Assembly: GCA_964646605.1 (NCBI GenBank)
Contig: CAZYEX010000094.1
Span: forward strand, 1 to 48,084
Length of the DNA: 48,084 bases
Reading direction: 5' to 3'
Origin: SBAX01 sp964646605
GTDB taxonomy: Bacteria > Planctomycetota > Phycisphaerae > UBA1845
In this document: piece by piece, positions 41,459-48,084 of the stretch
Layout of the letters: each line of letters starts with the position of its first letter
How positions within the stretch are numbered: position 1 is the stretch's first letter
Translations under genes and position numbers: made by a program
Notes under the pieces: model-generated
Database searches by the model: none
Told to the model about the DNA's origin: nothing
The model's input: only the letters and a program-made list of their open reading frames with translations

Positions 41459-43444
41459 TCAGGCGGGAACGTGGACGGACGGCACGACCGCCACCGTGCG
41501 GGTTTCGGGCTCCGGGGCGTACTCGGGTACGAAGGACTTCAGCTCGGCTTGGAGCTGCTCGTAGCTCGCGTCGTCGGCCAAGGCGATGAGTCGTTCGACG
41601 CCGCGGCGCACGGTCTCGCGGTCGGCGGGACGGTGCTTCCAGATCATGATCTTGGGATGCGAGGTGTCGCCGACGTCCTCGCCGACGCTGAGGATTTCCT
41701 CGAAAAGTTTCTCGCCCGGTCGAATTCCGGTGAAGGCGATCTCGATGTCCGCGTCGGGTCGCAGGCCGCTGAGGGTGATCATGTCGCGGGCGAGGTCCAC
41801 GATGCGCACCGGTTCGCCCATGTGTAGGACGTAGATTTCCCCGCCCTTGCCCATGGCCCCCGCTTGAAGGACGAGCTGCGCGGCCTCGGGAATGGTCATG
41901 AAATAGCGGGTCATGTCGGGGTGGGTTACGGTGACCGGTCCGCCGCGGGCGATCTGTTCCTTGAAGATGGGCACCACGCTTCCGCTGCTGCCCAGAACGT
42001 TGCCGAAACGAACAGTGACGAAATGTGTCACTCCAGTTCCGGTGAGCGTCTGGACGTACATTTCGGCCAGGCGTTTGGTGCAGCCCATGATGCTGGTGGG
42101 GTTGATGGCCTTGTCGGTGGAAATCATCACCATGGTTTCCACCCCGACCGCAAGGCAAGCGTCGGCCACCACCGAAGTGCCCAGGATGTTGTTCTTGACC
42201 GCCTCGCCGGGGTTGATCTCCATCATGGGGACGTGCTTGTGGGCGGCGGCGTGAAAAACCGCGGAGGGCCTTTGGGCGCGGAAAATGCTCTCGATGCGCG
42301 CCCGGTCGGTGATGTCCGCCACCAAGGGGATGATCTCCAGTTCGGGATGGGCGGCGCGGAGCTCGCGATCGATCTCGAAGAGGTTGTTCTCGGCCTGTTC
42401 GACGAGGATCAGCCGCTGGGGCTCGAACCCGGCGATCTGCCGGCACATTTCCGAGCCGATGCTTCCGCCCGCGCCCGTCACCAGGATTCGTCGTCGGCGC
42501 AACTGCCGCCCGATCTCCTCCACGTCGAGCTGCACGGGCTCACGGCCCAAGAGGTCCTCGATGTCCACGTCGCGGATGCGGCTGACCTGGATTCGCCCCT
42601 CGATCACGTCCGTGACCGCGGGCATGGTTCGGAAGTGAACGCCCATGCCCTCGCAGCGTTCCACCAAGGAGCGGATGGTCTTGGGCGTGGCCTTGGGAAG
42701 GGCGATGAGCACTTCTTCGATGTCGTGCTGCCCGCAAAGTTCGCGGATATCAGGGGTGCGGCCGATGATCTCGACATCGTGGATGCGTCCGTGGAGTTCC
42801 GCGTCGTCGTCGAGAATGCCGACGCAGTGGTAGCGATCACGGCGCATGCGGAGAAGTTCGCGGAGGACGGCCTCGCCCGCGTCGCCGGCGCCGCAGATGA
42901 GTACGCGGCGAGGGTTGACGGTCCGTTGCGGTTGGATGTCCTCATAATAGAAACGGACGAGAATCCGCGCCGCGGCGACCAGAGCGATGGTAGCGGCCAG
43001 GTCCAGCGAGAACACGGACGACTGCGGCAAGCGCGGCACCGGCCAGGTGTCGATCAAGGTGCGACCGGTCACTTCCTTCCAGACGTTCTCCAAGACGAAA
43101 TACGCGGTCAAGAAAAGAAACGTGCCGGTCAGTGCCGAGCTTGTGACACCAAAAAGGTCGCGCAAGCCCACATAGCGCCACGAGCCGTGGTATTGCTTGG
43201 TCCAATGAAACACCCAGAGTTTGAGGGGCAGGGCGATGGCCAACAGGGGAAGATACAGCTCCTTGAACCAGAGGTAGCTTTCGTCGGCGGATCGGACGAC
43301 CCAATGGAAGTTGAAGGCCAGCAGAAATGCGGCCAGCAGGGCGAGCGAGAAGAGGCCCGCGTGCGCCGACACCACCAAGAGGGTACGGAAGCGGATGATC
43401 GTGTCCGACCAGGGGAGGTTTGGCTGTTCGCTGTGGTCGGTCAC
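41459..43444 (-). CDS. Membrane nucleotide-sugar 4,6-dehydratase (WbpM/PglF/CapD type)
   Basis: The 661-residue product has four membrane segments in its first ~165 residues, a first Rossmann domain (VLICGAGDAG, 182-190), and a second, catalytic SDR domain beginning LVTGAGGSIGSEM (320-332). The catalytic region is STDKAINPTSIMGCTKR, where Met stands in the usual Tyr position of YxxxK, as in the long inverting/retaining 4,6-dehydratases. These enzymes start the synthesis of UDP-linked deoxyamino sugars for glycans and O-antigen. HAAAHKHVPMME and FGNVLGSSGSVVP are typical. The length fits the long form. It lies on the minus strand 51 bp after the TPR gene and no glycosyltransferase genes are next to it. 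Confidence 0.9.
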   Translation of the reverse strand: MTDHSEQPNLPWSDTIIRFRTLLVVSAHAGLFSLALLAAFLLAFNFHWVVRSADESYLWFKELYLPLLAIALPLKLWVFHWTKQYHGSWRYVGLRDLFGVTSSALTGTFLFLTAYFVLENVWKEVTGRTLIDTWPVPRLPQSSVFSLDLAATIALVAAARILVRFYYEDIQPQRTVNPRRVLICGAGDAGEAVLRELLRMRRDRYHCVGILDDDAELHGRIHDVEIIGRTPDIRELCGQHDIEEVLIALPKATPKTIRSLVERCEGMGVHFRTMPAVTDVIEGRIQVSRIRDVDIEDLLGREPVQLDVEEIGRQLRRRRILVTGAGGSIGSEMCRQIAGFEPQRLILVEQAENNLFEIDRELRAAHPELEIIPLVADITDRARIESIFRAQRPSAVFHAAAHKHVPMMEINPGEAVKNNILGTSVVADACLAVGVETMVMISTDKAINPTSIMGCTKRLAEMYVQTLTGTGVTHFVTVRFGNVLGSSGSVVPIFKEQIARGGPVTVTHPDMTRYFMTIPEAAQLVLQAGAMGKGGEIYVLHMGEPVRIVDLARDMITLSGLRPDADIEIAFTGIRPGEKLFEEILSVGEDVGDTSHPKIMIWKHRPADRETVRRGVERLIALADDASYEQLQAELKSFVPEYAPEPETRTVAVVPSVHVPA

Positions 43445-43495
43445 GTCGCGCTCCGCGAGCTTCTCCTTGGGCGCGGGACCGGCCCGCGTGGGACG

Positions 43496-44620
43496 TTAGG
43501 GTTTCGACGCGGGCGGCGCGGCGCGTCGGACGGATTTCATCATCTCGTCCCAAGCCGCATAGGGCTTGGTCGGCGCTTGCTGCGCCAGCGGCGCCGCGGC
43601 GCGGATCGCATCGTCGTGTTGACCCAGATACCAAAGAACCAGAACGTACAAGGCGCGGACGTCGGGCCTCTGTTCGGCCTCCTCGACGGCGAGCCGCGCC
43701 TGAATTTGCAAGGCTTGGGCATCCGCGAGGTTCCCGAAGCGCTGGGCGAGGTTCAGATCATGCAGGACGGCGTCGTCGTCACGACGGATCAACTCCCCGA
43801 AGAGGGCGATCGCGGTCCGTCGGGCTCCGACCGAAAGATAGGCGAAGATTTCGCCGATTCGCGATTCGAAGTCGGCAGGCTGCAGGGTGACCGCGCTCTC
43901 GAAAGCGCGGATCGCCTGGCGATACTGCCCCTCGCGGAAGAGAGTCCACGCTTCGCCGCGCACGCGCTGATGTTCCAGGCCGGCGCTGTAGTCCAGATGC
44001 TGGTCGAGCGTGGGCGCGTCGCCGCCGGGCGGCTCCTGGAGATCGCTGACCAGGAACGGGGTGCGTACGACGGCGGATCGCAAATCGACCAGAGTGTCAT
44101 CGCGTGTCATCGCGCGGTAGACGGGGGCGTTGAGGGCCGTGGCGGCGAAGAGCCCATGCTTGCGGGTGAACAGATCGCTCCGCGGCTCGCCGCCGGTGCG
44201 ATCGTTACGTGGCGTGAACCCGCCGTATCGTTGGAAGGCGCGTTTGCGGGCCGCCGACAGACTGGGACGGACCGCGGGCGCTTCCGATGTTCCCGTCGCC
44301 GCCAACCGCGAAACCGACCACACATCGTTGGGCAGCGCGAAAGGCTCCAGCCCACTCCGCTGTCCGAGGCGGCGGGTCGAGGTCTGATAACCCTGGAGGG
44401 CTTCCCGTTGGACTCGGTTCTGAAAACTTCCGACGGGTCGCCACTGCAAATCGACGGCCTGGGCGTTACCGTAGGCGTCGAGGCGATAGACCAAGTCGTC
44501 TTCGGGCTGTTGAACTTGGGCCTGCAAGGTTGACGGAAGGCTCAAGGCCGCGAGACACGACACGGCGAGCTTCCAACATGTCGTTTGCCACCCCCCCGTC
44601 CGTATCGTCTTGACGGACAT
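43496..44620 (-). CDS. Secreted TPR-like repeat protein
   Basis: The 374-residue product has a signal peptide (about 1-34, ending STLQAQ), a poorly ordered Arg/Pro/Thr-rich region to about 195, and then tetratricopeptide-like helix pairs from about 200: GEAWTLFREGQYRQAIRAFESAVTLQPADFESRIGEIFAYLSVGARRTAIALFGELIRRDD and ALYVLVLWYLGQHDDAIRAAAPL. It has no catalytic motif; TPR arrays usually hold other proteins. Start choice is uncertain: ATGs at 44620, 44635 and upstream are in frame, and none has a good ribosome site. I chose 44620, which gives the most typical signal peptide. It precedes the dehydratase gene on the same strand, but a functional link is not shown. Confidence 0.65.
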   Translation of the reverse strand: MSVKTIRTGGWQTTCWKLAVSCLAALSLPSTLQAQVQQPEDDLVYRLDAYGNAQAVDLQWRPVGSFQNRVQREALQGYQTSTRRLGQRSGLEPFALPNDVWSVSRLAATGTSEAPAVRPSLSAARKRAFQRYGGFTPRNDRTGGEPRSDLFTRKHGLFAATALNAPVYRAMTRDDTLVDLRSAVVRTPFLVSDLQEPPGGDAPTLDQHLDYSAGLEHQRVRGEAWTLFREGQYRQAIRAFESAVTLQPADFESRIGEIFAYLSVGARRTAIALFGELIRRDDDAVLHDLNLAQRFGNLADAQALQIQARLAVEEAEQRPDVRALYVLVLWYLGQHDDAIRAAAPLAQQAPTKPYAAWDEMMKSVRRAAPPASKP

Positions 44621-44763
44621 AAGGTTATGGCTCATGTGCATGCGAGATGGGCATTCCACAAACATGTATCTTCAATCGGCAGATCCTACGGGTCGCCCGT
44701 ATTCAAATCAAGGCAGACCGGGTCGGGAATGTTCGCACGAACGAGGGCCGCAGGGCTCTGACG

Positions 44764-46266
44764 TTAGGTCCGGTCCCCAACCCTCATGCGGGCCATGACG
44801 CTATGGTACCGGCCATAGGCGAAATAAATGGCAAACCCAATTCCGAACCAAACCCCCAAGCGCAACCAGTTTTCGGCGGGTAAGGCGAACATGAGCAGCA
44901 GGCAGGTGGCGATACCGAGAATCGGGATCAGTGGCGACAGCGGGCAACGGAAGGGACGTTCGGCGTGGGGGTGCGTGCGGCGCATGATGAGAACCGCGGA
45001 GCAAACCATGACAAAGGCCAGCAGCGTTCCGATGTTGGTCAGTTCGGCCAGGATTCGCAGGGGCAGGAACCCGGACAAGATCGCCACAAAGACGCCTGTC
45101 AGGATCGTCGATTTCCACGGCGTTCGAAAACGTTCATGCACGGCGCCGAAAAAGTCCCGCGGTACGAGCCCGTCGCGCGCCATGGCCAGCATGACCCGCG
45201 GCTGACTCAGCATGAGCACGAGCAGCACGGAAGTGATGCCGGCCACCGCGCCCAGCGAAACGAGAAACTGCGCCCAAGGCAAGCCGACCTGCCGAAACGC
45301 GTCCGAGACCGGGGCGTCGATGTTGATCTTGTCGTAGGGGACCATTCCCGTAAGGATCGCGGCCACCGCGATGTAGAGGATGGTGCATAAGACCAGAGAG
45401 ACGATGATCCCGATGGGGACATCGCGCTGTGGATTGCGAGCTTCCTCCGCGTGGGTGGAGACGGAATCAAAACCGATGTACGCGAAGAAGATGATCCCCG
45501 CCCCGGCGAGCATGCCCAGCGGTTCGCCCCCCGCTCCCGCTTGTCCGGACAGGGTGTGCCCGAAAAAACTGATCCCCGTCAGACCGTAGGGGGCGAAGGG
45601 CGTCCAGTTCTTGGGATCCACGTAGAACGCGCCGACCGCGATCACAAAAAAGACGATGGCGACTTTGACGATGACCATGGCCGTGTTGAAGCCGGCGCTT
45701 TCCCGGATTCCGATCACCAGGATCCAGGTGACAATGGCGGAGATCGCGATCGCGGGGAGGTCCACCCCGCTCCCCGTGGCGACGAGCTTGCCCAGGGTCG
45801 GGTTGTAATCAAAGGGAGCGTTGGCGAGGACGAGCGGAATCTTCCAACCGAAGATACCGATGAAATCCTGGAAGTAGTGCGACCAGCCATGGGCCACGGT
45901 GGCGGCGGCGACCGAGTACTCCAGAATCAGATCCCAACCGATGATCCAGGCGAAAAGTTCACCCAGCGTGGCGTAGGCATAGGTGTAGGCCGATCCGGCT
46001 ACGGGGACCATGGAGGCGAATTCCGCGTAGCAGAGGGCGGCGAAGATGCAAGCCGTGCCGGCCGCAACGAACGAGAGCATCAACGCCGGACCCGTGGTGT
46101 CGTGCGCCGCCTTACCCACGAGCACAAAAATGCCCGTGCCGATGATGCAGCCCACGCCCAGGGCGGTGAGTTGCACCGGGCCGAGCACGCGGCGGAGGCG
46201 GTTCTCGCCATGCAACTCCTCGAGCAACAACGAAAGGGGCTTGCGCGCCCATAACTGGCTAGCCAT
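44764..46266 (-). CDS. APC-family amino acid permease (cationic amino acid transporter-like)
   Basis: The 500-residue product has about 12 membrane segments and the APC superfamily hallmarks: LTALGVGCIIGTGIFVLVG in the first segment, YAEFASMVPVAGSAYTYAYATLGELFAWIIGWDLILEY, and FFAYIGFDSVSTHAEEARNPQRDVPIGI, typical of the CAT/YfnA subgroup. It would carry amino acids by proton or exchange coupling across the inner membrane. AGGAGTGA nine bases before the ATG fixes the start. Its leader lies in a region with two REP-like elements (46410-46480) and a minus-strand TATATT (46412-46407). Substrate cannot be told. Confidence 0.9.
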   Translation of the reverse strand: MASQLWARKPLSLLLEELHGENRLRRVLGPVQLTALGVGCIIGTGIFVLVGKAAHDTTGPALMLSFVAAGTACIFAALCYAEFASMVPVAGSAYTYAYATLGELFAWIIGWDLILEYSVAAATVAHGWSHYFQDFIGIFGWKIPLVLANAPFDYNPTLGKLVATGSGVDLPAIAISAIVTWILVIGIRESAGFNTAMVIVKVAIVFFVIAVGAFYVDPKNWTPFAPYGLTGISFFGHTLSGQAGAGGEPLGMLAGAGIIFFAYIGFDSVSTHAEEARNPQRDVPIGIIVSLVLCTILYIAVAAILTGMVPYDKINIDAPVSDAFRQVGLPWAQFLVSLGAVAGITSVLLVLMLSQPRVMLAMARDGLVPRDFFGAVHERFRTPWKSTILTGVFVAILSGFLPLRILAELTNIGTLLAFVMVCSAVLIMRRTHPHAERPFRCPLSPLIPILGIATCLLLMFALPAENWLRLGVWFGIGFAIYFAYGRYHSVMARMRVGDRT

Positions 46267-46409
46267 CCAAGATCACTCCTATCACTCCGGCGCCGACTCA
46301 TCGGAAGTCATCTGACCTTCGCCACGCTAGGCCCCCAGCGCCGAGCAGTCAAGCGGTATTTCCTCCGCGCCTCGGGCGCGATTCGATCGTGCGCCGCGCC
46401 GTTTCCAAT

Positions 46410-46435
46410 ATAGCGTCACCCCTTGTAGGTGACGG
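46410..46435 (+). repeat. REP-like element upstream of the permease gene
   Basis: Plus strand: head ATAG, CGTCACC, loop CCTTGTA, GGTGACG. The inner arm has a G-T wobble. It is paired with the element at 46455-46480. Confidence 0.75.
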
Positions 46436-46454
46436 CGAAGGCAACGCCCGCCGA

Positions 46455-46480
46455 GCGCCGCGGACAAGCCGCGACGCTGC
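46455..46480 (-). repeat. REP-like element, head GCAG
   Basis: Minus strand: head GCAG, CGTCG, arm CGG, loop CTTGT, arm CCG, CGGCGC. The arms CGG/CCG add a third compensated arm type. Opposite orientation to its neighbour at 46410. Confidence 0.8.
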
Positions 46481-46498
46481 CCGTTCTGCGGAGGAGCA

Positions 46499-47764
46499 CT
46501 ACGAAACCAAGAACTGGGAATGAAACGCGGCGAAGTCGGAGAGGTCGATCGAGCCGTTCGCATCGGCGTCGAGAGCTTGGCACCACGGCGGAAGGTCCGG
46601 GAGGCCGAAGCAGTTTTGCAGGGCCGAGAAGTCGTACAGGTCCGCGTCGCCGTCGCCGTCGATGTCGCCGGGGGCGTAGGTGAATTCGATCGACTGTTCG
46701 ATCGCGCCGTCGTTGAAGGTGAAGCGCGTGGTGGCGTTGTAGGGGATGGGTCGGTCGAGGACGATCTCCACCGTCTCCGGCGGGCCGTTGTCCAACCGGC
46801 GGGTCGCAATTACGGCCGGTACATTCAGAGCCCCAAGCGCCAGCGCGGGGACAGTGCCAATGTCGAGTTGCGAACCGCGAATGTCGAATGGACCCCCCTC
46901 AACTCCCCCCTTATGAAGGGGGGACGAAAGGGGGGTCGTTTCTGCGTTTCTGCGTTTTTGCGTTTCGGCGTTTGTGGCCGCTGCCACCGCGGCGGTGATT
47001 TCATCCACGTACACGTAGTTGGGCTGGTCGTAGGTGACGGTGAAGCGGTCCAGGGCCGGGTGCGACCGTGCGTCCACGAATCCCGCCGGCGGGTCCGATG
47101 AAACGATCTCCTCCCCGTCCGCGATCGTCCCGTAGCGGATGTAATCCCAGCGGTTTACTGTCGGCAAGAGATCGAGGTCGCACCCGCCGTGGCCGTAGAA
47201 TTGTAGGTAATGGTTCCCACTGGCAAAAAAGCCAACTCCGCTTGTGAAGACCAGACCATCGATAGAAATTTCATATTCGATCCCGTCTGGGGTCTCGAAG
47301 CGATACGTCCGAAAGTCGGCTAGGGTCGGGAAGTAGCGAACGTCGTCGCCGCTGAACGAGACTGCGGCGTCACCGAACATGTCAACGAGATCGGAGACTT
47401 CGCTGTACTTGACAAAAAATGTTCCATCGCATCCCGTCGAAATGCCATTGAACGGATGATCCGAAGAGAATCTCCATTCGACCCAAAATGGCGCTTCCGG
47501 TGGTAGGTCCGGTGACTGGGCGATGATGTAAGTGTAGTTTACGAAGTCGGTTCCTTCGTGCCAACGCAGAATGAAGTGCCCACCTGCTACCGACGGTTGG
47601 CACTGTTCCGTACAGGCGTCAAAGACACGCCACCCAGCGCATGGATCATTGGGAAGGGAGTTTCCTTCGTATTGGTAGACGAGATCGTCGCCGGTCGCGA
47701 CGATGCCGATCATCGCTACAAGTAGAACTGAGTTGCGTACCTTCGCGTCTTCCATTGCAACCAT
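46499..47764 (-). CDS. Secreted protein with dockerin-like tail and an in-frame repeat insertion
   Basis: The 421-residue product has a signal-like start (MEDAKVRNSVLLVAMIGIVATG), a beta-rich body (about 35-255) resembling a concanavalin/lectin-like sandwich, and a C-terminal pair of Asp-rich calcium loops, GDIDGDGDADLYDFSALQ and LDADANGSIDLSDFAAF (about 365-421), the dockerin type I pattern. In the middle, the segment NAETQKRRNAETTPLSSPLHKGGVEGG and the following DIRGSQLDI are not normal protein sequence: they are translated from heptamer, palindrome and octamer repeats at 46861-46976. The repeat block keeps the frame. The start at 47764 has GAGG six bases upstream. Function unknown; its ends resemble other secreted planctomycete proteins. 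Confidence 0.7.
   Translation of the reverse strand: MVAMEDAKVRNSVLLVAMIGIVATGDDLVYQYEGNSLPNDPCAGWRVFDACTEQCQPSVAGGHFILRWHEGTDFVNYTYIIAQSPDLPPEAPFWVEWRFSSDHPFNGISTGCDGTFFVKYSEVSDLVDMFGDAAVSFSGDDVRYFPTLADFRTYRFETPDGIEYEISIDGLVFTSGVGFFASGNHYLQFYGHGGCDLDLLPTVNRWDYIRYGTIADGEEIVSSDPPAGFVDARSHPALDRFTVTYDQPNYVYVDEITAAVAAATNAETQKRRNAETTPLSSPLHKGGVEGGPFDIRGSQLDIGTVPALALGALNVPAVIATRRLDNGPPETVEIVLDRPIPYNATTRFTFNDGAIEQSIEFTYAPGDIDGDGDADLYDFSALQNCFGLPDLPPWCQALDADANGSIDLSDFAAFHSQFLVS
46861..46976. repeat. Composite repeat block inside a secreted-protein gene
   Basis: Left part: heptamers TTGCGAA, CCGCGAA, TGTCGAA. Middle: a nested palindrome with outer stem GACCCCCCT (46891-46899) / AGGGGGGTC (46929-46937) and inner stem CCCCCCTT (46905-46912) / AAGGGGGG (46916-46923) around ATG. 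Right part: five 8-bp units of CGTTTCTG type (46937-46976). Confidence 0.85.
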
Positions 47765-47999
47765 TCTAGCCTCTATCCCGAGCTTTTTCTACAGCCGTAA
47801 GTCTTTGTGGGGCAGGGCGTTACGTTGGGTTCACGGCTTGGAACTCAACGCCAGCCAATTTTTCGCACTTGACCACCCGCGATTAGCAGCTAGCTTCCCC
47901 GTTATCTACCCCTTGGTGGTCTACCGAAATCAGGGGACACCATAGGGGACACCATACCTATTTCTTGCGAATCGGGCCGAGTCGTGGTAGGGGTTGGAC
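47765..47999. other. Intergenic region before the transposase gene
   Basis: No gene is supported. The left end should carry the promoter of the dockerin-tailed gene (minus), and the right end holds two direct copies of a 12-bp repeat just upstream of the transposase gene. Confidence 0.5.
47932..47955. repeat. Direct 12-bp repeat upstream of the transposase gene
   Basis: Two adjacent copies of AGGGGACACCAT (47932-47943 and 47944-47955). I recall GGGGACACCAT next to IS200-like transposase genes in other genomes, so it may be an end or target-associated sequence. Confidence 0.7.
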
Positions 48000-48084
48000 A
48001 TGGCTCGATTGGCGAGGGTAGTGGTTCCGGGGATTGCGCATCACGTTACGCAGCGCGGCAACCGACGTCAGCGGACCTTCTTCC
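48000..48084 (+). CDS. IS200-like / REP-associated tyrosine transposase (5' end only)
   Basis: The first 28 codons are visible before the window ends. They read MARLARVVVPGI then AHHVTQRGNRRQ, which is the N-terminal signature of Y1 transposases of the RAYT (TnpA-REP) group: MARxxRxVxPGxPHHVTQRGNRR. The HUH motif and catalytic tyrosine lie beyond the window. RAYTs cut and mobilise short palindromic REP sequences as single strands. The REP-like family in this window fits such a partner, but no GTAG-headed hairpin is seen immediately upstream of this gene. AGGGG precedes the ATG. Confidence 0.75.
   Translation, partial: MARLARVVVPGIAHHVTQRGNRRQRTFF

Noticed and set aside
41864..44533. Very long plus-strand open frame antisense to the dehydratase and TPR genes
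   Set aside because: It mirrors two well-supported minus-strand genes, has no domain, and is Gly/Arg/Asp-rich as expected from the opposite strand of a GC-rich gene.
1..48084. tRNA, rRNA or other known RNA genes
   Set aside because: I looked for tRNA-like T-arm and rRNA-like segments and found none I could support; a covariance search would be needed to exclude small RNAs.

Overview
The window is about 65% GC and looks like a member of the Planctomycetota, most likely a Phycisphaerae-type lineage. The clues are large secreted proteins with Asp/Cys-rich repeats of the DCNxNGxPDxCD type, dockerin-like C-termini, an IPTL-type sorting tail, a PPi-type phosphofructokinase, a pair of secreted amidohydrolases, a flavin-dependent thymidylate synthase, and lipid A / LPS-type genes. 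There are no rRNA or tRNA genes, no CRISPR array and no prophage. This is mainly housekeeping and envelope chromosome, unusually rich in short interspersed repeats.

Layout. 0.3-4.6 kb: a sugar isomerase-like gene, an SPFH membrane protein with a ribbon-helix-helix partner, a lipid A-type acyltransferase and queA. 4.6-10.8 kb: a secreted class A-like serine hydrolase with five GWWW repeats, thyX, a class III aminotransferase and a YWTD-propeller surface protein. 10.9-13.3 kb (minus strand): a GNAT, ATP-grasp and HAD gene group. 13.8-17.7 kb: a 1308-residue secreted metalloprotease. 17.9-25.9 kb: psd, pssA and gltX (overlapping), pheT and an S9 peptidase. 25.9-29.3 kb (minus): a PPi-type phosphofructokinase, a macrodomain protein and an LPS-kinase-like protein. 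29.5-34.2 kb: TolC, HlyD and an ABC ATPase (no permease gene) plus a small hypothetical. 34.3-36.9 kb (minus): two overlapping amidohydrolase genes. 37.0-38.6 kb: an SRAP protein and a methyltransferase. 38.9-41.4 kb: a second large secreted protein sharing an unnamed domain with the metalloprotease. 41.5-47.8 kb (minus): a nucleotide-sugar dehydratase, a TPR protein, an amino-acid permease and a dockerin-tailed secreted protein. The last 85 bases start an IS200-like/REP-associated tyrosine transposase (RAYT).

The most interesting signal is a set of 26-bp REP-like elements. In one orientation each has a GTAG-like head and then a short hairpin, usually with a CTTGT loop. The three-base arms differ between copies but change together, so pairing is kept (GGG/CCC, CCC/GGG, CGG/CCG). 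Copies lie between genes, at gene ends, and as an inverted pair in frame inside pheT. A RAYT-type transposase gene begins at the window edge. Around these lie 7- and 8-bp tandem repeat tracts, two cloverleaf-shaped palindromes, and a composite repeat block inserted in frame in a secreted-protein gene.

Other points of interest are a domain of about 210 residues present three times in two secreted proteins, and an amidohydrolase that has lost all its metal ligands while its operon partner keeps them.
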